Shown here: positions 51,788 to 61,365 of the stretch, in pieces
Position numbering within the stretch: position 1 is the stretch's first letter
How the letters are laid out: each line of letters starts with the position of its first letter
Source: Haloferax mucosum ATCC BAA-1512
Lineage (GTDB): Archaea > Halobacteriota > Halobacteria > Halobacteriales > Haloferacaceae
NCBI RefSeq assembly: GCF_000337815.1
Contig: NZ_AOLN01000011.1
Location: 1 to 64,000 of the forward strand
Length of the DNA stretch: 64,000 nucleotides
Direction: 5' to 3'
The notes under the pieces: model-generated
Seen by the model: the letters and a program-made list of their open reading frames with translations, nothing else
Databases searched by the model: none
What the model was told of the DNA's origin: nothing
Translations under genes and position numbers: made by a program

Positions 51788-52654
51788 ATGCCCTCCAGAC
51801 GTGACTACCTCGCCGGAATCGGCGGCGGTCTTGGGTCCGCAGTCGGACTCGCTGGATGTCTCGGACGAACCGACTCCGGAGTGGCCGGACCACTGTCGTT
51901 CGGCGAAGAAGCGACCGTCGGAGACGCGGTCGTCACCCCGAGATGGGTGCATCCGCAGGCGTCAATTTTCTACGTCTCGAACGTCGATTGGGGCGCAATC
52001 GAGCGACTCGACGACGAGTGGGTCGTGTTCGTGAACGTCTCTGCCGAGTCGGACTCGGGAACGCCACCCGAAAAAGAATCGTTCCGTCTCCTCGCGGGAG
52101 ACGACGACTTCGCCCCGCGAGAGAACGTTGGGAACGCCGCTCTCCACGCCATCCAACCGGACACGGCGACGGTCAGCGACGCGTATCCGCCAGCGTCAGG
52201 AAAACGTGGATGGCTCGCCTTCACCGTTCCAGCAGAATACGAGTTCGCAACTGAACTCAGACTACAGTTCGAACACGGTGGCTCTGGCGTTTCGTGGTCG
52301 CTTTCGACCGACACAACCGAGCGAATCGCTGGTCCTCACCCCACGTTCGAACTCGTCTCGTTCGAGGGACCAAACCGGATTCCGATTGACGAGGCGGCTG
52401 AATTGACGATTACAGTTCGAAACACGTCGTCCACCGATGGCGTCTTTCGTGTGTGTCTCAACATGACGGGGATGTATTCGTTCAACGAGTTTTCGTTCCC
52501 TGTCGAAGCAGGTGCCGAGGCGACGGCGACACACCAACTGGACGTTTCGGACTACGTCAGCGAACCAAACAGCACGTTCTCGTGTACCCTACGAACCGCC
52601 GAAACCGAACGAAGGATATCGATTACCGCCGCCCCAACGTCCGAAGACAGCTAA
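51788..52654 (+). CDS. Twin-arginine lipoprotein of unknown function
   Basis: 288 aa. MPSRRDYLAGIGGGLGSAV then LAGC, a Tat signal with lipobox (Cys24). The mature part is beta-rich with two Ig-like halves (about 30-170 and 185-285; TVRNTSSTDGVFRV, SFPVEAGAEATAT). Haloarchaeal surface lipoproteins of this type are common. No enzyme motif. It lies between the thermosome and an Ocd-type gene on the same strand, with no evident link. Confidence 0.78.
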   Translation: MPSRRDYLAGIGGGLGSAVGLAGCLGRTDSGVAGPLSFGEEATVGDAVVTPRWVHPQASIFYVSNVDWGAIERLDDEWVVFVNVSAESDSGTPPEKESFRLLAGDDDFAPRENVGNAALHAIQPDTATVSDAYPPASGKRGWLAFTVPAEYEFATELRLQFEHGGSGVSWSLSTDTTERIAGPHPTFELVSFEGPNRIPIDEAAELTITVRNTSSTDGVFRVCLNMTGMYSFNEFSFPVEAGAEATATHQLDVSDYVSEPNSTFSCTLRTAETERRISITAAPTSEDS

Positions 52655-52769
52655 CTGTGAAATAGATACAGTTCGGACAAGTTGGATAATTATCTCACTT
52701 TTTCTAAAAGGCTTGGACTTCCATGCAGAAATAGAACGAACTAAGTAGGTGGTACGGCAACGTGTCTCC

Positions 52770-53768
52770 ATGCGCAAGACGCTACTCCTGAACAAAGACG
52801 ACGTTCACGAGAACGTTCAGATGCCGGAGCTTATCTCGGCAATCGAGGACGCCTTCGGTGCGTACGAGTCCGGTGACGCTCAGATGCCGCCGAAATCCTA
52901 CATCGACCTGCCGCAGTACAACGGCGACTTCCGGTCGATGCCAGCCTACCTCGACGCGGGCGACTGGGACGCGGCGGGCATCAAGTGGGTCAACGTCCAC
53001 CCCGACAACGGCGACAAGTTCGACCTGCCAACCGTCATGGGCACGATGATTTACTCGGACCCCGAGACGGCCTTCCCGCTCGCGCTTCTCGACGGAACCG
53101 AACTGACGATGCTCCGCACGGGCGCGGCCGCCGCCGTCGCCACCGACCACCTCGCCGTCGAGGACGCCTCCTCGATGGGTATCATCGGTGCCGGCGTCCA
53201 GTCGTACACCCAACTTCGTGCAATCAGCGAAGTCCGCGACATCGAGGAAGTCGTCGTCTCCGACCTCGACGAAGAGCGCGTCGCCGACTTCATCGACGCC
53301 TTCGAAGACGACTTCGACATCCGCGCAGGCTCCATCGAAGCGGCCGCCGGATGCGACGTGCTCTCCACGGTGACGCCCGTCGAATCGCCCGTCGTCCCGC
53401 GTGACGCCGTCGGCGAGCACACCCATATCAACGCGATGGGTGCCGACGCCGAAGGGAAACACGAACTTGCAGACGAGATTCTCCTCGACGCGAAACTCGT
53501 CATCGACGACCACGCGCAGACGACTCACTCCGGTGAAATCAACGTCCCGTACCACGAGGGCGTCCTCGACGACGATGACATCTACGGCGCAATCGGCGAC
53601 ATCGTCCTCGGCGAACTCGACGGCCGCACGGACGACGACGGCATCAGCGTCTTCGACTCCACCGGACTTGCGATTCAGGACGTTGCGGCGGCGCACGTCG
53701 CGTACGAACACGCAAACGAAAACGACAACGGGTACGCCTTCGACCTCCTCGGTCTCGCCGACGAGTAA
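52770..53768 (+). CDS. Ornithine cyclodeaminase / alanine dehydrogenase family protein
   Basis: 332 aa. Mu-crystallin-type fold. SMGIIGAGVQSYTQLRAI is the NAD-binding glycine motif (about 134-151), and PLALLDGTELTMLRTGAAAAVATDHL precedes it split over the dimer interface. Family members convert ornithine to proline or run alanine/pyrroline reactions; the substrate cannot be told. The start MRKTLLLNKDDV is the family start. Confidence 0.86.
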   Translation: MRKTLLLNKDDVHENVQMPELISAIEDAFGAYESGDAQMPPKSYIDLPQYNGDFRSMPAYLDAGDWDAAGIKWVNVHPDNGDKFDLPTVMGTMIYSDPETAFPLALLDGTELTMLRTGAAAAVATDHLAVEDASSMGIIGAGVQSYTQLRAISEVRDIEEVVVSDLDEERVADFIDAFEDDFDIRAGSIEAAAGCDVLSTVTPVESPVVPRDAVGEHTHINAMGADAEGKHELADEILLDAKLVIDDHAQTTHSGEINVPYHEGVLDDDDIYGAIGDIVLGELDGRTDDDGISVFDSTGLAIQDVAAAHVAYEHANENDNGYAFDLLGLADE

Positions 53769-53806
53769 GTCGCGCGAACCCCGCGTCTGGCATTCATTCT
53801 ATTCTT

Positions 53807-54031
53807 TCACGGCTCAGTGTCTGTCCCGCGCTGTGCCGCGAGGTAGCCAAACAGCTTCGACAGCGTGTAGACGATGGCGATGAACGGCAACAGCGGAAGC
53901 ATGAGCACGACGAGTCCGAGGAAGATTGCCCAGCCGATGGAGTCCATCGACGCGTTCGGATGCATCTTCGACCCGGGCGTGACGGTTCGGTACGCTCTCT
54001 GTGTGAGGGTTATCGAGTCATCTCCGCTCAT
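53807..54031 (-). CDS. Small haloarchaeal membrane protein
   Basis: 74 aa. MSGDDSITLTQRAYRTVTPG, then one long hydrophobic stretch (about 32-58) and a short tail. The start MSGDDS is used because the longer frame is not credible. Function unknown. Confidence 0.6.
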   Translation of the reverse strand: MSGDDSITLTQRAYRTVTPGSKMHPNASMDSIGWAIFLGLVVLMLPLLPFIAIVYTLSKLFGYLAAQRGTDTEP

Positions 54032-54089
54032 GCACACGTGTAGGTTCGCTACGAGAATAAGGTAACTGGCGACGCGGTAGCGGCCAAGA

Positions 54090-54224
54090 TTAGCGGTGCC
54101 GGTACTTCGCGCGTTCTTTCGTGACGCCGCAATCGGGACATTCGTAGACGCGCCTGTCTTCGAGGTCGGTCCGCTTTTCGTCGTCGGTTCGGTACATCTC
54201 GACGCCGCAGTCCTCACACAACAT
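54090..54224 (-). CDS. Zinc-ribbon microprotein
   Basis: 44 aa, below common length cut-offs. Reads MLCEDCGVEMYRTDDEKRTD, then YECPDCGVTKERAKY. CEDC and CPDC pairs form a zinc ribbon. It follows no operon partner; the small membrane protein gene is 58 bp downstream on the same strand. Role unknown. Confidence 0.68.
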   Translation of the reverse strand: MLCEDCGVEMYRTDDEKRTDLEDRRVYECPDCGVTKERAKYRHR

Positions 54225-54368
54225 ACGTTGATTATCGTACGTGATACTGTAAGTCTAGGGGTAAAACCGGCCTAAAAGACAGATAGAAGGCGAGCCGACC
54301 ACCACAAGCCATACGATATCAACAGTGAAAATTGAACTGAGGGGGCAAAAAATCGGGTGACAGCGCGG

Positions 54369-57245
54369 TTATTCGAGGTGGATCGCCGGGCGGAACGGAA
54401 TCGCCTTCGACGCGCGGTCGGCGGGGTCGGTGATGTCCGGGTCGTCTTCGGCGAAGACCACCACGTCGGCGTCGAACTCACGGGCGAGGAAGTCGGCGGC
54501 GCGTTCGTACGTCGCCGTTTCGTCCAGTTCGAGTTGGGCGCGAAGCGTCGTCTCGTCTCGGCCGCGAGTCTGGTCTACGAGGTCCTGTACGAGGTCGTTG
54601 ACGGCGTTGCCCTTCTCGCGCAGGTCGGGATTCTGCATGACTTGTCCCATGATAGCGCCGACGTTGTCGCCGTTTTCGACGACCGTCTCGAACACGTCTC
54701 GCTTCCAGTCGGCGGCGACGTAGACCCGAATCGTCTCGGGGTCCGAGTCGGTCACGTCGATGATGTCTCGCACGTCCTCGGTCAGGCGCTCGACCTGCCG
54801 TTCTTCGAGTTCGACGGTCTCGTCTTCGAAGGCGTCGTCCGGTTCCGGCCACGGCGCGTCCTCGGCCGGCGTGCCGGTCAACTGCTCGTGGAGTTCGTTC
54901 GTCATGAACGGGATGAACGGAGCGAGCAGGCGCAGACGGGTTTCGAGGACGGTCCGGAGCGTCCACTTTGCGGCGGGGCGGTCCAGTTCCGTCCGGCGGC
55001 GATACCAGCGCAGGTCCTCTTCGAAGTTGTAGAAGGCGGCCTGGCTGGCCGAGCGCGTCTCGGATTCGTCCATCGCCGTAGTCACGTCGCGGACGGTGTC
55101 CTGTAGCTTCGAGAGGAGCCAGCGGTCGATGGTCTCCAGTTCCGGTTTTTCGTCCGGGCCGGGGTCGGAAATGATGTCCTGTGCGCGGTTCCAGAACCGT
55201 TCGAGTTGGTCGGAGACCGACCCGACGAGGTCGTCGCGCCAGTCGTAGTCCTGCCACGGTTCGGCGGAGTTGAGCAGGAAGAACCGAACGGTGTCGGCAC
55301 CGTACTCGTCGATGGCCTCTCCGGGGAGGACGACGTGGCCCTTCGAGGAGGACATCTTCTGGCCTTCGAGCAGACCCATCCCCATGATGACGATGCCCTG
55401 CGGCCACTGCGCCTCGTCGAACAGTTCGCCGTGGTGGAACTGGTAGAACGTCAGGTGGTTCGTGATGAGGTCGTTGCCGGAGAACCGGTAATCGACCGGG
55501 TACCAGTAGTCCCACTCCTCGCGTAGGTCGAGCGCGCGATCGTCAACCTCGTCGGCCGCGTCGGGACCGTAGAACAGCGTGTCGAAGAAGTCCTGCGTGA
55601 GTTCCTCGGTCGGAATCTCCTGCAGGCGGTGGGCGATGGTGTAGTACGCCATGTAGATGGTCGAGTCCGAAAGCGGCTCGATGACGAACTGGTCGTCCCA
55701 CGGCAAGCGGGTGCCGAGTCCGTAGTTCCGGATACACGGCCACCCGTTCAGCCAGTCGATGGTGTGGTGGTACTCGTCGCGGGTGTTGTCCGGGATAGCG
55801 TCGAGACCGTCGGCCACGTCGTGGGCGATTCGCTTCCAGTCCTCGTCGTCGTACGAGAGGAACCACGTGTCCTGTTCGGCGACGACGACATCGCCACCAC
55901 AGCGACAGACGACTTCCTCGGAGAACTCCTGCATCACGTCGAACTGGCCAGCCTCGATACCGTCAGCCTTGAAGTCGTCGCGGACTTCCTCGACGAGTTC
56001 GCCGGCGTACTCGCCGTAGAACTCCTTGAGGCGACCGGCGTGGAACTCCTTGTTGTAGAGGTTCTTCGTGGCCTTCTCAAGTGCGGGGTCGCCCGACGAC
56101 TCGATGCCGTCGTTTTCGACCGCCGACTGTGCGGGAATCTCGCCGTAGGTGCCGTCTTCGGAGTCGATATCGAGAATCGGAATCGGCTCGATGTCGGCCA
56201 CGTCGGCCGGGTCGATGCCGAACGATTCGAGGTAATCGGTGTCGGCTTTGGCCTCCTGGAGCGCCACGTAGTCGTCGGGGCTGTGTGCCGGAACGGACAT
56301 GACGACGCCCGTTGCGTTGTCGGCATCGACGAAGCTCGCCGGGAGGACGAGCACGTCGTCGCCGGTGACGGGATTTTCGACCGTTTTCCCGACGAGTTCG
56401 GCACCCTCGACGGTCTCCAGAACGTCCACGTCGTGAGCTTGGTACTCCAGTTTCGCGGCCGCGTACTCGGAGACGAACCACGTCTCGCCGTCAACCTCGG
56501 CGACGACGTAGGTCGCTTCGGGGTCGATGTAGGCGTTCGTCACGCCGTGGACCGTCTCGGGGCGCAGGGTCGCCATCGGGACGACGATGTCGTCGCCGTC
56601 GCGGTCCCAGCCGAATCGGACCAGCGTGTACTCTTGGAACTCGGCGGTCTCGCCTTCCAAGAGGTCGTGGGTCGTGACCGGTTGCTCTTCGTTCGTACAG
56701 AACTTGACGGGGTGGAGTCCCTTCTCCAGTCGGCCACGCTCGTGGAGCGTCCGGTACTGCCACTCGATGAACTTCGAGTAGCGTTCGTTGTTGGTCGTGA
56801 ACTCGCGCCGCCAGTCCACGGAGAGACCGAGCGACTGCATCCCCTTTTTGTAGTGTTCCTCGATGAAATAGCGCGCCCAACCCATCGGTGTTTCGAGGTC
56901 CGGAAGCGTCTCTTCGGGGACGTTGTAGGTGTCGGTGAGGACGGACAGTTGCTTTTCTTCGCGCTTTTTGAGTCGCTCGACAGCGCCGATAATCGGTGTG
57001 CCGGTCACGTGCCACGCGATGGGAAACAGGACGTTGTCTCCCTGCTGGCGGCGATACCGGGCGTACACGTCCGGAACGGTGTACGTTCGCGCGTGCCCGA
57101 TGTGCATCCCGCCGCTGGGATACGGATAAGGCACCGTCACGAACGTCGCGTCGTCGGCGTCTGCGTCCGGGTCGGCCTCGTATCGGCCGGTCTCGGACCA
57201 ACGCTCCCGCCAACGCGCCTCCAGTTCCTGCGGGTCGTATTCCAT
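54369..57245 (-). CDS. leuS: Leucine-tRNA ligase
   Basis: 958 aa class I aminoacyl-tRNA synthetase. The HIGH motif is MHIGHAR at 47-53 and KMSSSK at about 629-634. The editing (CP1) domain lies between. The length fits the archaeal-type LeuRS. A TATA-like TTATTTTAGG is near 57275. The start MEYDPQELEAR is the family start; upstream in-frame codons belong to the intergenic region. Confidence 0.97.
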   Translation of the reverse strand: MEYDPQELEARWRERWSETGRYEADPDADADDATFVTVPYPYPSGGMHIGHARTYTVPDVYARYRRQQGDNVLFPIAWHVTGTPIIGAVERLKKREEKQLSVLTDTYNVPEETLPDLETPMGWARYFIEEHYKKGMQSLGLSVDWRREFTTNNERYSKFIEWQYRTLHERGRLEKGLHPVKFCTNEEQPVTTHDLLEGETAEFQEYTLVRFGWDRDGDDIVVPMATLRPETVHGVTNAYIDPEATYVVAEVDGETWFVSEYAAAKLEYQAHDVDVLETVEGAELVGKTVENPVTGDDVLVLPASFVDADNATGVVMSVPAHSPDDYVALQEAKADTDYLESFGIDPADVADIEPIPILDIDSEDGTYGEIPAQSAVENDGIESSGDPALEKATKNLYNKEFHAGRLKEFYGEYAGELVEEVRDDFKADGIEAGQFDVMQEFSEEVVCRCGGDVVVAEQDTWFLSYDDEDWKRIAHDVADGLDAIPDNTRDEYHHTIDWLNGWPCIRNYGLGTRLPWDDQFVIEPLSDSTIYMAYYTIAHRLQEIPTEELTQDFFDTLFYGPDAADEVDDRALDLREEWDYWYPVDYRFSGNDLITNHLTFYQFHHGELFDEAQWPQGIVIMGMGLLEGQKMSSSKGHVVLPGEAIDEYGADTVRFFLLNSAEPWQDYDWRDDLVGSVSDQLERFWNRAQDIISDPGPDEKPELETIDRWLLSKLQDTVRDVTTAMDESETRSASQAAFYNFEEDLRWYRRRTELDRPAAKWTLRTVLETRLRLLAPFIPFMTNELHEQLTGTPAEDAPWPEPDDAFEDETVELEERQVERLTEDVRDIIDVTDSDPETIRVYVAADWKRDVFETVVENGDNVGAIMGQVMQNPDLREKGNAVNDLVQDLVDQTRGRDETTLRAQLELDETATYERAADFLAREFDADVVVFAEDDPDITDPADRASKAIPFRPAIHLE

Positions 57246-57556
57246 AATCGTGGTAGTGGTACCCCGGCCTAAAATAACTCCTATACTCGACTTCTCGGCC
57301 TGTCTGATTGCGGCATATATTGCCAAAAGGAGGCATTCGTCACGGTTGGGAGAGGACTGAAAAAGCGCGTCGCGTGGGACAGAGATAGCACTGTTCAGGG
57401 TGAAAACAGAACTACAGGACAAAAACGGCACTACAGGACAGAAACTGCGAGACAAAAACAGCGGCGACGAATCGAAATTCCCGCAAAAAACGCCACCACC
57501 ACGTGGCTGAGAGACTACCATGAGTCGAAGTGGCCGCCCTGAGTCGGGGACCGTCG
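57246..57556. other. Intergenic region between leuS and hsp20
   Basis: No gene. It carries the leuS promoter at about 57275 and a purine-rich stretch near 57400-57460 in which ACTACAGGACA and GACAAAAAC recur as short imperfect direct repeats. CACCACCACGTGG at about 57495 is a short dyad. Confidence 0.45.
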
Positions 57557-58003
57557 TCAGTCGATGTCGATGTGTCGGGAGTCGTCGGGTTCGACGTCGA
57601 GTTTGGGGAGCGTCACGGTGAGGACACCGTTCCGGTAGGTCGCAGACGTGTGCTCATCATCGACTTCGACCGGGAGACGAATCGCGCGACGGGCGGACTC
57701 GTGGCGGCGTTCGCGGCGGAGATACTCGCTTTCGGTGCGTTCGTCCACCAGTTCGCGCTGCGCGGCAACCGTCAGCGAGCGGTCGGCGACCGACAGGGAG
57801 ATGTCTTCTTTTTCGTAGCCCGGTAGGTCAACGGAGACGACGAGTTCGTCGTCGTAATCGGCGATATCGACGGCCATCTCGTGGCTCCGAACCGAGGACA
57901 TCATCCCGGAGCGGTCGAACTGACGGCCCATCTCGTCGAACTGTCGGGACATTCGTTCGAACAGTTCTTCGAAGTCGTCGAAGGGGTTAGCGCGTGGCAT
58001 CAT
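57557..58003 (-). CDS. Small heat-shock protein Hsp20, tandem copy 1
   Basis: 148 aa. Alpha-crystallin domain about 43-140, with VSVDLPGYEKEDISLSV and YRNGVLTVTLPK. The first two codons are both ATG. The N-terminal helix ELFERMSRQFDEMGRQF is amphipathic and likely mediates oligomerisation. It lies directly downstream of the second Hsp20 gene (113 bp apart) on the same strand. Confidence 0.92.
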   Translation of the reverse strand: MMPRANPFDDFEELFERMSRQFDEMGRQFDRSGMMSSVRSHEMAVDIADYDDELVVSVDLPGYEKEDISLSVADRSLTVAAQRELVDERTESEYLRRERRHESARRAIRLPVEVDDEHTSATYRNGVLTVTLPKLDVEPDDSRHIDID

Positions 58004-58116
58004 CGTGTTTCACCGAGACGTAGAAACGCCGTCTGAGGAGATAACCGTTGCCGGAAATAGAATAGCAATTCGCACGGTAGGACACTCATTCCGCCGATAT
58101 TCTGGCTCCTATCGAG

Positions 58117-58527
58117 TTATTCGATGTCGATTTCGGTCGAGTCGTCAGTCTCCGGTTCCGCTTTAGGGAGCGTCACGGTGAGCACGCCGTTTCGGTACGT
58201 TGCGGAGACCTCCTCGCGCATGATATCGGTCGGGAGCGTGAGCGACCGGGAGATAGACCGGTGGCTTCGTTCCCGTCGAATGTACTGGTCGTCGTCAACG
58301 TCAGTTGACTCCTCGTGGTCGGCGGCGATGGTGAGTTGCCGCCCGCGAACGCCCACGTCGAGGTCGTCCTTCTCGAACCCGGGGAGGTCGGCGACGACTT
58401 CGACTGCGTCGTCGCCATCGACGACGTCGAGCGAGACGTCTTGGAAGCGAGCGAGACCGGACTCTTCGAACGACCGGCCCATCCGGTCGAACAGGTCTTC
58501 TATCTCGTCGAACGGGTTTCGTTGCAT
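58117..58527 (-). CDS. Small heat-shock protein Hsp20, tandem copy 2
   Basis: 136 aa. Same fold as its neighbour: EVVADLPGFEKDDLDVGV and YRNGVLTVTLPK, with ST-EIDIE at the C-terminus. The two have diverged a lot, so duplication is old. A third Hsp20 is at 27367. Confidence 0.92.
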   Translation of the reverse strand: MQRNPFDEIEDLFDRMGRSFEESGLARFQDVSLDVVDGDDAVEVVADLPGFEKDDLDVGVRGRQLTIAADHEESTDVDDDQYIRRERSHRSISRSLTLPTDIMREEVSATYRNGVLTVTLPKAEPETDDSTEIDIE

Positions 58528-58615
58528 ACGAGGAAGTGTACGTCCGCGAGCGCAAAGAAAGATGTGTCCGTGCCCACACGTTGGGAGCGTTCGACCGCCA
58601 TGGGCGGCGGGCTAC

Positions 58616-59422
58616 TCAGTACAACACGTGTCGCGTGTCGTACGACCCGAGCACGCGAACCCAGCCGTTGCGGGCGATACCTTCGACTTCTTCGAGTGCG
58701 GCTTGCATCCGCTCTTCGTAGAGACCGGCGTCGGCGTCGATGTGGAAGAGATAGTCGCCGAGGCGGTTTCCGCTCGGGCGCGATTCGATACGAGAGAGAT
58801 TGATGTCGCGCGCGGCGAACGCTTCGAGAAGTTCGAGGAGCAGACCGGGATAGTTCGCGTTCGGATAGACGACGAGCGAACTCTTTCCGCCAGCGTCGGA
58901 GCGGGCCGAGACGGGCGCGACGACGAGAAACCGGGTCGCGTTCGACGAGCGGTCTTGGATGTCCTCGGCGACGATTTGGAGGTCGTCGCCGCTGTTGTCC
59001 GGGTGGCCGATACCGGCGACCGTCGGGTCGGCACGGGCGCGTTCGACACCGCGGGCGGTGCTGGCGACCGCTTCGAGGTTCACGTCGGGGTAGTGTTCGT
59101 CGAGATAGCTTCGACACTGCGCGAGCGCTTGGGAGTGGCTGGCGACCGTCTCGAACGACTCGCCTTGCGCCAACAACGCGTGGCGGATTGGCGTGACGAT
59201 TTCTTGAACGACGCTCACGTCGGAGTTGGCGACGGCGTCGAGGCTCTCCGTGACACTCCCTTCGATACTGTTCTCGATGGGGACGACGCCCCGCTCGAAC
59301 GAGCCATCGGCGACCGCTTTGACGATGGACGTGACCGATTCTCGGAAGGCGACGTCGTCGGCGACCGCGCGGGCGGCGCGATGCGAGTAGGTGCCCGCCG
59401 GGCCGAGCGTGACTGCCTGCAT
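58616..59422 (-). CDS. pheA: Prephenate dehydratase
   Basis: 268 aa. Makes phenylpyruvate for phenylalanine synthesis. The catalytic SSNATRFLVV segment (TRF motif, about 166-175) and GVVPIENSIEGSV (about 44-56) are clear. A C-terminal ACT domain has SRIESRPSGNRLGDYLF, the phenylalanine-sensing motif. The start MQAVTLGPAGTYS is the family start. Confidence 0.95.
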   Translation of the reverse strand: MQAVTLGPAGTYSHRAARAVADDVAFRESVTSIVKAVADGSFERGVVPIENSIEGSVTESLDAVANSDVSVVQEIVTPIRHALLAQGESFETVASHSQALAQCRSYLDEHYPDVNLEAVASTARGVERARADPTVAGIGHPDNSGDDLQIVAEDIQDRSSNATRFLVVAPVSARSDAGGKSSLVVYPNANYPGLLLELLEAFAARDINLSRIESRPSGNRLGDYLFHIDADAGLYEERMQAALEEVEGIARNGWVRVLGSYDTRHVLY

Positions 59423-59476
59423 GGCCACCCCTTGACGGAGTACCGACAAAAGGCCGTCGGGGGTGGCAGATTCGGC

Positions 59477-60136
59477 CTACTGGTCCGCGCAGAACTCGAC
59501 GAAGTTACGAAGGATAGTCAGTCCGGTCTCGCCGGACTTCTCGGGGTGGAACTGCGTGCCGAAGACCGTGCCCTCGTCGTTGGCGACGACCGCGGGGAAC
59601 TCGACACCGTAGTCGGCGGTTGCGACGACCGCGGCCTCGTCGTCGGTGACGGCGTAGTACGAGTGGACGAAGTAGGCGTACTCGCCATCGACACCGTCAA
59701 CGATTGGGTGGTTGCACTGGACGTTGAGTTCGTTCCAGCCCATGTGGGGGACCTTTTGCCCCTCGGCAAAGCGGACGTTGCGGCCGGGGATAAAATCGAG
59801 ACCTTCGACTTCGCCCTCGCCAGCGTGGGCGGCCTCCTCCGAGGAGGTAAGAAGCATCTGCATGCCGAGACAGATGCCGAAAATCGGCGTCCCCTCGTCG
59901 GCGGCCGCCGCGAGCGGTTCGCGGAAGGGTCCCGCATTCTCCATCCCCTCGGAGAACGCGCCGACGCCGGGGAGAACGATGCCGTCTGCGTCCTCGAAAT
60001 CGGCCGGGTCGTCGGAGACGACGACGTTGGCACCGGCGCGTTCGAGACCGCGCTTGGCACTCCGGAGATTCCCAAGGCCGTAATCGACCATAACGACATC
60101 GGCGAGGGTTTCCTCGGAGCCCTGTGTCGTGCTCAT
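59477..60136 (-). CDS. hisH: Imidazole glycerol phosphate synthase, glutaminase subunit HisH
   Basis: 219 aa. Glutaminase that feeds ammonia to HisF in histidine synthesis. Nucleophile Cys89 in GICLGMQ, and the His-Glu of FHPEKS near the C-terminus complete the triad. The N-terminal VMVDYGLGNLRS is conserved. The start at 60136 fits the family. hisF is not in this window. Divergent from phnD. Confidence 0.95.
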   Translation of the reverse strand: MSTTQGSEETLADVVMVDYGLGNLRSAKRGLERAGANVVVSDDPADFEDADGIVLPGVGAFSEGMENAGPFREPLAAAADEGTPIFGICLGMQMLLTSSEEAAHAGEGEVEGLDFIPGRNVRFAEGQKVPHMGWNELNVQCNHPIVDGVDGEYAYFVHSYYAVTDDEAAVVATADYGVEFPAVVANDEGTVFGTQFHPEKSGETGLTILRNFVEFCADQ

Positions 60137-60243
60137 GTTCACACGTGCGAGTCCGGGAGGCAAGTGAGTTTCCGTCCCGGCGACCGTCGTCGTAGGACGG
60201 AAATTGGACGACTGTTCTATGTTTACTCTGGTAGTGCACAATA

Positions 60244-60262
60244 GTAGTTTATATCTACGTAG
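60244..60262 (+). promoter_or_regulatory. Promoter with overlapping dyads upstream of phnD
   Basis: TTTATATC (60248-60255) is TATA-like. GTAG/CTAC arms flank it (60244-60258) and the perfect palindrome CTACGTAG (60255-60262) overlaps its right side, so a repressor could cover it. It is about 70 nt before the phnD ATG. Confidence 0.45.
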
Positions 60263-60323
60263 TAATATGGAGAAAGAATAGGAAGGTTTAACCTCAGTGT
60301 GTCGAAGTCTTTTGACGAGTCAC

Positions 60324-61280
60324 ATGTCTTCCCGACGTAATTTCCTCAAAACGACCGGCGCTATCGGCGCGCTCGGTATGGCGGGGCTTAGTGGATGTAT
60401 CGGTGGCGGTTCGGACGCGGTGAAGTTCCTCTTGACACCGTCCGAATCCGACGTTGACATCAAAAAACAGTATCAGCCACTCTTCGAGTACCTCGAAAGC
60501 GAATCGGACGTGACCATCGATTCGGATGTTGCCGCGGACTACGCCGCGGTGTACCAAGCGTTCAAATCCGGTCAGGCAGACCTCGCGGACTCCTCGCCGA
60601 CAATTGCAATTCAGGGCGGAAACGAAGGCGTGACAGAAGTCATGGGTATCCGCGTCGCGTACGGCGCCGCGAAGTATTTCTCGTTGCTAACGACGACACC
60701 CGACAGCGGCATCGAGACGCTCTCCGACCTCGAAGGGAAGACCGTCGCGTTCGCGGACCGCCTCTCGACGAGCGGGTCGTTGTTCCCGCTCTACATGCTG
60801 AACCAAGCGGGTCTCGACACGGGGACCGCCCCCGACGGCGAAGCGAACGACTTCGACGGTCAGTGGTCCGACCACTCGACCGCCCGCGAGACGCTCGTCA
60901 ACCGCGACGAAGTCGTCGCCGCCGGAACCGGCGCGTTCTCCGTTGCGTCGCACGTTCCGAAAGGTCAGTTCCCGGAACAGTTCCTCGACGTCTCCGCCGA
61001 GAACGACGGCGACCTCGGAACGGAGACACCCGAACTCAAACTGCTCGCGGCGTCCGACCCCATTCCACGTGCGCCCATAATCGTCCGCTCCGAACTCGAA
61101 GACGCGAAGAAGTCGTCGCTCACCGACGCACTCACGAGCGTCTCACAGGACGCCCTCATCAACGAGGACCTCGGAGACGACCAGCAACTCTGGTTCACCG
61201 GCGTCGAACCCGGAACCATCGACGACTACGCGCCGATTCAGAACGTCATCGACACGCTGGGTATCTCACTCGGACAGTAG
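60324..61280 (+). CDS. phnD: ABC transporter substrate-binding lipoprotein (PhnD/PtxB type)
   Basis: 318 aa. MSSRRNFLKTTGAIGALGMA then LSGC, a Tat signal with lipobox (Cys25). The mature domain is the phosphonate/phosphite-binding type: VKFLLTPSESDVDIKKQYQP (split) and VYQAFKSGQADLADSSP. Substrate could be phosphonate, phosphite or a phosphate ester. It is followed by phnC and phnE in one operon. Confidence 0.88.
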   Translation: MSSRRNFLKTTGAIGALGMAGLSGCIGGGSDAVKFLLTPSESDVDIKKQYQPLFEYLESESDVTIDSDVAADYAAVYQAFKSGQADLADSSPTIAIQGGNEGVTEVMGIRVAYGAAKYFSLLTTTPDSGIETLSDLEGKTVAFADRLSTSGSLFPLYMLNQAGLDTGTAPDGEANDFDGQWSDHSTARETLVNRDEVVAAGTGAFSVASHVPKGQFPEQFLDVSAENDGDLGTETPELKLLAASDPIPRAPIIVRSELEDAKKSSLTDALTSVSQDALINEDLGDDQQLWFTGVEPGTIDDYAPIQNVIDTLGISLGQ

Positions 61281-61365
61281 TCGAACAGCCAACAATTCAA
61301 TTGCAGTATCATTTTGAAACCCCCGTGCACAGGAAAGATAGACACGGGACGTTCGCGCATCTACC

